A DNA stretch of 64,000 nt, taken from assembly GCF_963675585.1 (NCBI RefSeq), contig NZ_OY776414.1, positions 2,025,001 through 2,089,000 on the forward strand. Reading direction: 5' to 3'. Of this stretch, positions 58,070 to 64,000 are shown piece by piece. Below the pieces are notes generated by a model, which did not search any database, was not told the origin of the DNA, and worked only from the letters and a program-made list of their open reading frames with translations. Each line of letters begins with the position of its first letter. The stretch's first letter is position 1. Position numbers and translations under genes: made by a program. Origin of the DNA: an uncultured Draconibacterium sp. (GTDB lineage: Bacteria; Bacteroidota; Bacteroidia; Bacteroidales; Prolixibacteraceae).

Positions 58070-58999
58070 TCAATTGTTGTCCGGATACAAATCCATCATC
58101 CAATTGAAAAAACTATCCTTCCAGTCTGCAACCGAATTACCGTTTTCGTAGGCCAAACCAAAACCGTGTTTGCCTTTGTTGTAAACATGTAATTCCGATT
58201 TTTCAACATTTAAAACAATTGCGGTCAGGTACGGAATAATCTCATCAACAGGAAGTTTTTCATCGTCGCGGGCAATTGCCATAAAGAGTGGAGGCAAATG
58301 TTTAATTTCATCCACATTCTTTGCATTTTTAGGCGAACTTCCATGGTAAATAAATCCGGCAAAATCGGGCATCCACTGTGGTTTCTCAGCTCCGTATTTT
58401 CCCATTTTCTTTACTGTTATACGTTCGGTCAACCAGCCGCCTGCAGAAAAACCTATCATTCCCACTTTATCCTCGTCGAAATTGTATTTATCGGAAAACG
58501 AACGCATTAATTTAACTGCTTGTTTCGCGTCTTTCTCCGCCTCCGAAACATACATTCCGAAATCCAGTTGCCACTTTCCGTTGTCGAGCCGGTGATTTAC
58601 CCTGTATTTTAAAACCATACAGCTAATCCCCATTTTACTTAAATAAAGGGCAATATCAGTTCCTTCTTTATCCAGCCAAACATTACGCAAACCACCGCCG
58701 GGAGCTATTATTAAACCAATGTGTTTGTTCTGTTGCTCATTGGCAGGATAAATAGAAATGGTCGGTTCTGAAACGTAACTATACACCCTGTTTTGCCCCG
58801 AGAGAGAGGCTGAACTAACCATCGAATCGACATACGACTCTACACTGCTAAAATGTATCGGATTGTCAGTAATTCCTTCCGGATAAAGTGCCTCTTCTTC
58901 AACTTGTGCCAGTGCAAGATTTGAAAAGGCCAAAGCAAAAAACAAAATTGAAAATCCCACTATTGTTTTTCGGATGTCTGATTTGATCGTTAAATTCAT
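58070..58999 (-). CDS. Secreted alpha/beta hydrolase, acetylxylan-esterase-like
   Basis: This 309-residue protein has a signal peptide ending SNLALAQ and an alpha/beta-hydrolase catalytic triad: Ser185 in IGFSAGGW, Asp245 or 246 in AIARDDEKLP and His278 in KGKHGFGL. The oxyanion region is IIAPGGGLRNVW. The family includes sugar O-acetyl esterases acting on plant polysaccharides. The gene lies between GH31 and URO-D protein 2 in the same operon, consistent with removal of an acetyl or similar ester before glycoside cleavage. The substrate is not determined. Confidence 0.88.
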   Translation of the reverse strand: MNLTIKSDIRKTIVGFSILFFALAFSNLALAQVEEEALYPEGITDNPIHFSSVESYVDSMVSSASLSGQNRVYSYVSEPTISIYPANEQQNKHIGLIIAPGGGLRNVWLDKEGTDIALYLSKMGISCMVLKYRVNHRLDNGKWQLDFGMYVSEAEKDAKQAVKLMRSFSDKYNFDEDKVGMIGFSAGGWLTERITVKKMGKYGAEKPQWMPDFAGFIYHGSSPKNAKNVDEIKHLPPLFMAIARDDEKLPVDEIIPYLTAIVLNVEKSELHVYNKGKHGFGLAYENGNSVADWKDSFFNWMMDLYPDNN

Positions 59000-59011
59000 T
59001 TTATTGTAATC

Positions 59012-61276
59012 TTAGGTTAATAATTCATTTAAAATACTTTTCCCAAGTCCTTCATAATACTCATCAAAAACGATGGTTTCTGATTTCGAGAAATCAAGAT
59101 CGTCGGTACTTTTTACAGGATACGGATACACCGAAATTTGAGCTCCCTCTTTTACCCACACCGGCATTTCTTCGAGCGGCACCTTTACATCGTACAACCA
59201 CTGATTTCCCTCCTTTTTCTCACCGGTGAAAAGATTTACCCAATTCCCTTCAGGAAGATAAATGTCTCTGCAATTTTCATCGTTCATTACAGGAGCCACC
59301 AACATGTCGTCGCCAAAGAAATACTGATCGTCGATGTGCCAACAAATTTTATCTTCAGGATAATGTGCCAACATGGCTCGCAACATTGGAAAACCACTTA
59401 ACGTTGTTTTTTTAGCCTGCTCCAAAATGTAAGGTAAAAGTGCATAACGCAACTTTAACCACTTCCGCACAATTCCGGCAATGGCCGGGTATTCGTAGGG
59501 TTCGCGTTTTGACGTACCGTGGTAGCGCAAGTGCGATGAAAATACACCAAACTGAGTCCAGCGCACATACAAATTATCGGGTACTACCGAATTCATAAAA
59601 TTAGGCAGACTATGAAATCCGGGGACATCGTGACTCCAAAAACCAAAACCAGAAAGTCCCAAATGCAAACCGCCTTTTAACGATCCGGCCATTCCATCCC
59701 AGGTACAGGCAGCATCGCCGCCCCAATGCAAGGGATACCGCTGACAACCTGCCCAGCCGGCGCGTGCCCATACAATACCATCGCCCGTGCTCTCTTTGGT
59801 TATTTCAAAAGCCGCTTTCTGATAGAGCAAAGCATACAAATTGTTTAGTTTTTCGGGAGATAAAGATTGGTAATCGGCTTCCATGTGAATCTCTTCTCCA
59901 AAGTCGGTTTTTATACAAACCACTCCCATATCGAGCAATTCTTTTAACAAACCTTTGTACCAATCCGTAGCTTTCGGACTTGTAAAATCAATGGTTCCGG
60001 CATAATCCAAAGCACTAAAATTTGATCCACCCTGCTTTTTCGATTCCCGCAATGGTGCGATGTAATTATTCGCTTTTGCTTCGTCCAATTGTTCTGCTTC
60101 GGCAGCCACATAAGGCATTTGCCACAAACTAACTTTGTAACCATCGTTTCTTAAATCCTGAATAAACTTTTTCGGATCGGGGAAACGTTCCGGATTAAAT
60201 TTCCATTCGCAAAGCCAGTCGGTACGAAACCAACCGGTGTCTAAATGTATTACATCGCATGGATAATCTTCTTCTCTGAGACGTTTGCAAATGGTATTCA
60301 CTTCATCTGCCGAAAAGTAAGTCATTCGGCTCATCCAGGTTCCGTAACTCCACAACGGGAGCTGTGTTGGAAATCCTGTAACCTGACGATAACCATATAA
60401 AATCTCTTCAACAGAATCTCCACCAAAAAGAAACAGGTCGATGCCTGGTTCTTCAATTAGTATTTGCACCGAACGTGACGAATGATCGGCCAGTGAAATT
60501 TTACCATACGCCGAAGTGTGCATAAACACACCATACATTTTACTCGACAGGTAAAACGGAATATTTTTGTAGGTACGGCGGTTATTTACGCCCTGGCCAT
60601 CCTGATTTTTTAACTGAACTGTTCTTCCCGAAAGATCCATTTTTGTAAAACGTTCGCCGGTTCCGGCAAAACATTCGTTGGCCGCAGCTTTGAACGAAAT
60701 GGTACTGCGGTGGATTCCGTTTTCGTTTGCCACATAAGCCATGGCAAATGCATCGTGCCGCGCGGGAAAAAACTGGTCGTAAGCACTTATTTGAACTTTC
60801 TTTTCGCCATCGGGATAAAATGTAGCTACCAACGATTCCTGCGGTTCAGGTAAAAGATCGCTCCAAAAGTCAATTGGATCGGCGGCGCGATTAAATTCAG
60901 CACGAATGGTTCCTTTTTCATCTTTTACCAACCAACTTGTTTCATTTTTATCGACTGATAATTGACTGATTTGAAGTGCAGAATCCAATTCCAGCATAAT
61001 AGAATCCGGCATTGATTCACCTTCGAATGCAGTAGCTACACGAAGTATTTTATCGCCATAAGCACGAATTCGCAGCTGATAATGGTGCGGATCAGTTTCT
61101 GGCTCAGGTAGTATATCGATTGCATTTTGCTGTTTTTGAAAAGGCAGCGTGAGTACCACATCGGTTCCATCTACAAAAATATCGGTGGGTTTACCAACTT
61201 TCCACAGGCGTTCCGAACCGTTTAATTCGGGATCAAAATCAAGAAAGTCAATCAGTTGGTAATTTGTTTGTTTCAT
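59012..61276 (-). CDS. GH31 glycoside hydrolase, alpha-xylosidase-like
   Basis: From the Met at 61276 it has 754 residues without a signal peptide. An ATG at 61333 begins in repeat-like DNA and adds a stretch without family support. It has an N-terminal beta-sandwich, then a barrel with HLDTGWFRTDWLCEWKFNPERFPDP in outline, the nucleophile in VCIKTDFGEE (Asp458) and the acid region HWGGDAACTWDGMAGSL. K-T-D-F-G-E is the signature of YicI-type alpha-xylosidases. It would act in the cytoplasm on alpha-xylosyl residues, or on a related sugar of the pectic substrate. It follows the GH2 gene by 83 bases. Confidence 0.9.
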   Translation of the reverse strand: MKQTNYQLIDFLDFDPELNGSERLWKVGKPTDIFVDGTDVVLTLPFQKQQNAIDILPEPETDPHHYQLRIRAYGDKILRVATAFEGESMPDSIMLELDSALQISQLSVDKNETSWLVKDEKGTIRAEFNRAADPIDFWSDLLPEPQESLVATFYPDGEKKVQISAYDQFFPARHDAFAMAYVANENGIHRSTISFKAAANECFAGTGERFTKMDLSGRTVQLKNQDGQGVNNRRTYKNIPFYLSSKMYGVFMHTSAYGKISLADHSSRSVQILIEEPGIDLFLFGGDSVEEILYGYRQVTGFPTQLPLWSYGTWMSRMTYFSADEVNTICKRLREEDYPCDVIHLDTGWFRTDWLCEWKFNPERFPDPKKFIQDLRNDGYKVSLWQMPYVAAEAEQLDEAKANNYIAPLRESKKQGGSNFSALDYAGTIDFTSPKATDWYKGLLKELLDMGVVCIKTDFGEEIHMEADYQSLSPEKLNNLYALLYQKAAFEITKESTGDGIVWARAGWAGCQRYPLHWGGDAACTWDGMAGSLKGGLHLGLSGFGFWSHDVPGFHSLPNFMNSVVPDNLYVRWTQFGVFSSHLRYHGTSKREPYEYPAIAGIVRKWLKLRYALLPYILEQAKKTTLSGFPMLRAMLAHYPEDKICWHIDDQYFFGDDMLVAPVMNDENCRDIYLPEGNWVNLFTGEKKEGNQWLYDVKVPLEEMPVWVKEGAQISVYPYPVKSTDDLDFSKSETIVFDEYYEGLGKSILNELLT

Positions 61277-61359
61277 AGTTTTAAAAGTTGGAAGATGGAT
61301 GACGGAAGCACGAAGCCTGATATCCGAAATCAAAAGTCCGTTTTGTATTAATTATATTT

Positions 61360-63774
61360 CTACTTCTTTGTTACAATTTCAATTTCATCCGATTCAAGCC
61401 CTGCCGAAGTCGCTTTTAGTTTTATGGTTCCGCCTTCATTTTTAGCCTGAACAATGGCCAGACACATTCCGTTAAATGCTTTTCTTTCATCCGCCTTAAA
61501 CGGTTCGTGGCTTGCCTGGTAACCATTATCAACTCCGGCAATAAAACCGGATCCTTCAATTTCAAACTGAATAAGATTATCTGCATTTGGAACCATGTTG
61601 CCGTCTTTATCCAGTACTTTTACTGTTACAAACGAAAGGTCTTTTCCATCGGCACTAATCGTTGAACGATCGGCACTTAATTCAATTTTTGCAGCTGCAC
61701 CGGCAGTATTAATTTGCTTCTCAAGTACCGTTTCTCCATTTTTACGTGTTACGGCTTTTATATTCCCGGGCTGATAAGTTACGCGCCACATGGCATGCAA
61801 CTGATCCTCTGTTTTGGTTTGAACTCCCTGCGATTCACCATTCACAAACAATTCCACTTCATCGGCATTGTTATAATAGGCCCAAACATCAACGGTTTGC
61901 CCTTCTGTCCAGTTCCAATGCGGAAAAATATGTAACGTGGTTTTGTCTGTCCACTCGCTTTGGTAGAGGGAATAAACATCTTTTGGAAATCCACACAAAT
62001 CGATGACGCCGTAGTACGAACTTTTTGCCGGCCACGGATACGGAACCGGTTCGCCAATAAAATCGAAACCCGACCAGATAAACATTCCGGAAATAAAATC
62101 AAGACTTTTTACCATTTTCCAGGTTTCTTCGTGCGTAGCTCCCCAATACGCATGCACGTGATCGTAGGCCGAACAGGTAAAATCGGGATTAGGATTTTTT
62201 ATGGGAACGTTATACGCTTCCGGCCAAACCAACACACTGTCGGATGGGAAATTGTAGCTTCCGCGCGAGGCAAACGCCGACATATTTTCGCTGGCAATAA
62301 TGGCTTCTCCAGGGAAACGTTTCGGGAAAGTTGGATAATCTTTGTGTTTGTAGTTAAAACTCAAAACATCCAGAGCTTTACTCTGATAAATAAAGTTTTT
62401 ATCCGGAATATTTTCGGTTAAAGCACAGGTTACCGGACGTGAATCATCCAAAACTTTAACAGCATCGACCAATTCCCGCGTGATGGTTAAACCGGTGGAA
62501 TCGAATTGCTCCCGAATTTCGTTACCGATGCTCCACACCATCACCGATGGGTGATTTCGGTCACGTAATACCATGTCCTGCAAATCGCGAATGTGCCAGT
62601 CTTCCCAATCGTCGTTGTAATCGTGAGCCATTTTCTTTTTTGCCCACACATCAAAGGCTTCATCCATTACAAAAAAGCCCATTTGGTCGCATAAATCAAG
62701 TAATTCAGGTGCCGGAGGATTGTGTGCCATACGTATGGCGTTACAGCCCATCTCTTTTAAAATTTCCAGCTGGCGCTCTGCAGCCCGCGTATTAAAAGCA
62801 GCACCAAGTGCTCCTAAATCGTGGTGTTGATTGACACCTTTTAACTTTATGTTTTCCCCGTTCAGAAAAAATCCCTTTTTTGCATCAAACGAAAAATCCC
62901 GAACTCCAAAAGGAGTTTCGTAGACATCTATTTTTTTATTCCTGCTGTAAATCTCCACTTTAGCAGAGTACATATTGGGCGATTCAAAAGACCAGATTTG
63001 AGGGAATGCAACTACAAAATTGTATTCATCAATATAAGGTTCAGACCCAATTTCAATTTCCCGTTCCTCTTCTTCAACAATAAAATCCTGGTCATTCATA
63101 ACAAATACCTTCACCTTTACTTTTTCGGGTGCAGGAGTGCTGTTTTTTACCTGAATCTGAACTTTTACACGTGCTTCGTTGTGTTCAATATCGCTTGTTG
63201 TTACAAACGTCCCCCAATGATCGACATGCACTTTGCCGGTACTTACAAGCCACACATTCCGGTAAATTCCGGAGCCGGTGTACCAGCGCGAATTGGGCTG
63301 AACACTGTTATCTACTTTAACGGCAATAACATTTGCCTCTTCACCAAAATTCAGATAAGGAGTAAGTTCATATCTGAATCCGATGTAACCAAAGGGGCGT
63401 TTGCCAAGGTAATGACCATTTATCCAAACCTCGCTGTTTCGGTAAACGCCGTCAAAATCAACGTAAAATGCCTTGTCCTTTTTGCGCTCATCAATTTTGA
63501 ATGATTTTCGGTACCAGCCAATTCCTGCAGGTAATCCGCCTCCATCCTGTTGCGTTGAATGTTCTTCGCTGAATTCACCTTCAATGCTCCAGTCATGGGG
63601 TAATTTTAGCTCGCGCCAATCAGCATCGTTAAAAGTGGGTTGAAAAGCCAGTGAGTCGTCACCGAGGAAAAACTTCCAATCTGCGTTAAAATCGGCTTTA
63701 TTTCTTGCAGGTTCTTTTTTAGAACATGCTACCAACAAAAACAAACTTAAAAGGAATGGTATGTAATTTTTCAT
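61360..63774 (-). CDS. GH2 beta-galactosidase-like lipoprotein
   Basis: This 804-residue protein has a lipobox (FLLVAC, Cys17). It has an N-terminal sugar-binding domain (about 25-190, WKFFLGDDSLAFQPTFNDADW in outline, DGVYRNSEVWINGHYLGKRPFG), an immunoglobulin-like domain, and a barrel with LKGVNQHHDLGALGAAFNTR, acid/base Glu419 (VWSIGNEIRE) and nucleophile Glu496 (AIIASENMSA). C-terminal DUF4982 and Ig-like domains follow. It differs from the LacZ-like frameshifted GH2 at 41348-44610. GH2 covers galactosidases, mannosidases and glucuronidases; galactosidase is the most likely from the sequence, but the substrate is not proven. It is the first gene of the seven-gene operon. Confidence 0.93.
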   Translation of the reverse strand: MKNYIPFLLSLFLLVACSKKEPARNKADFNADWKFFLGDDSLAFQPTFNDADWRELKLPHDWSIEGEFSEEHSTQQDGGGLPAGIGWYRKSFKIDERKKDKAFYVDFDGVYRNSEVWINGHYLGKRPFGYIGFRYELTPYLNFGEEANVIAVKVDNSVQPNSRWYTGSGIYRNVWLVSTGKVHVDHWGTFVTTSDIEHNEARVKVQIQVKNSTPAPEKVKVKVFVMNDQDFIVEEEEREIEIGSEPYIDEYNFVVAFPQIWSFESPNMYSAKVEIYSRNKKIDVYETPFGVRDFSFDAKKGFFLNGENIKLKGVNQHHDLGALGAAFNTRAAERQLEILKEMGCNAIRMAHNPPAPELLDLCDQMGFFVMDEAFDVWAKKKMAHDYNDDWEDWHIRDLQDMVLRDRNHPSVMVWSIGNEIREQFDSTGLTITRELVDAVKVLDDSRPVTCALTENIPDKNFIYQSKALDVLSFNYKHKDYPTFPKRFPGEAIIASENMSAFASRGSYNFPSDSVLVWPEAYNVPIKNPNPDFTCSAYDHVHAYWGATHEETWKMVKSLDFISGMFIWSGFDFIGEPVPYPWPAKSSYYGVIDLCGFPKDVYSLYQSEWTDKTTLHIFPHWNWTEGQTVDVWAYYNNADEVELFVNGESQGVQTKTEDQLHAMWRVTYQPGNIKAVTRKNGETVLEKQINTAGAAAKIELSADRSTISADGKDLSFVTVKVLDKDGNMVPNADNLIQFEIEGSGFIAGVDNGYQASHEPFKADERKAFNGMCLAIVQAKNEGGTIKLKATSAGLESDEIEIVTKK

Positions 63775-63850
63775 TGGGCTTATATTTTTTTTTTATTTTC
63801 CACTATTTTTTTGATTACACTTTTTAAAAGTCAAGATTTTTTATCGTGTC

Positions 63851-63918
63851 CGTCATTCCGAATTCATTTCGGAATCCTTTCGTTATCAAACAGATGCTGA
63901 AATAAATTCAGCATGACG
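63851..63918. repeat. Cloverleaf-like intergenic repeat (GTCATTCCG type)
   Basis: Outer arms CGTCAT and ATGACG enclose two perfect 8-bp hairpins: ATTCCGAA with TTCGGAAT (63855-63875) and ATGCTGAA with TTCAGCAT (63894-63914). This is a recognisable dispersed Bacteroidota-type repeat, and its GTCATTC/GAATGAC ends resemble those at 35525 and 35628. It lies upstream of the GH2 operon. The rest of 63775-64000 shows no gene. Confidence 0.6.
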
Positions 63919-64000
63919 AAGCGACTGAACAATTTCGACTTGTCATTATTTAATTCTGTTTCTGCTTTATTAATTTTCATCTCTCTTTCGTGCAATCTGC

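Overview
The window looks like chromosomal DNA of a carbohydrate-degrading Bacteroidota, probably an environmental Bacteroidales/Prolixibacteraceae-type organism; that placement is inference. The signs are AT-rich DNA, weak Shine-Dalgarno sequences, lipobox-bearing SusD-like proteins, STN-domain SusC-like TonB-dependent transporters, ECF sigma/FecR pairs, a periplasmic propeller sensor and two TAnnTTTG promoter-like boxes. Almost everything belongs to a large polysaccharide utilization region aimed at pectin: rhamnogalacturonan with arabinan and galactan side chains.

Layout. 1-1987 (-) is the N-terminal part of a two-component-regulator-propeller sensor that runs off the left edge and is not interrupted by any stop. 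2395-9102 (-) holds the first transport/regulation module (ECF sigma, FecR, SusC, SusD). 9254-21702 (-) holds the arabinan/pectin enzymes: double GH43, two GH51, GH27, GH43, a PL10 pectate lyase and a DUF5060-type putative hydrolase. 21790-23812 (-) is a VTC / DUF4956 / DUF2490 operon unrelated to sugar cleavage. 23999-37631 (-) mixes a GH78 rhamnosidase, a BASS-type transporter with an Asp/Glu-racemase-like protein, a DUF5703 protein, an aminotransferase, a split transketolase, a sialate-O-acetylesterase-like protein and two GxxExxY nuclease-fold genes lying inside degenerate repeats. 37713-46023 (-) is a rhamnose block: GH106 rhamnosidase, a frameshifted GH2 beta-galactosidase, the RhaT symporter and the RhaM mutarotase. 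46467-53063 (+) is a second ECF sigma / FecR / SusC / SusD module on the opposite strand. 53240-63774 (-) is a compact seven-gene operon: GH2, GH31, alpha/beta hydrolase, two URO-D-superfamily proteins, an oxidoreductase and a sodium:solute symporter.

How it works together (inference). The two SusCD pairs import oligosaccharides. Lipoprotein and periplasmic hydrolases strip arabinose, galactose and rhamnose and cut homogalacturonan. RhaM/RhaT take up rhamnose. The transketolase/aminotransferase/racemase and URO-D/oxidoreductase groups would process less common monosaccharides after uptake. Rhamnose isomerase, kinase and aldolase, GH28, GH105 and PL9/PL11 are not in the window.

The most interesting signal is a pair of matching arrangements between fecR and susC in both modules. 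Each has a TAnnTTTG box on the strand opposite susC, touching its start codon. About 50-65 bases further on is a hairpin with a T-tract whose wobble pairs make it stable only on that antisense strand. This predicts a 60-70 nt antisense RNA covering each susC leader. Other points worth a second look are the URO-D operon, the GxxExxY genes inside repeats, two LacI-type operators upstream of the rhamnose genes and the single-base frameshift in GH2. No tRNA, rRNA, CRISPR array or transposase was seen.
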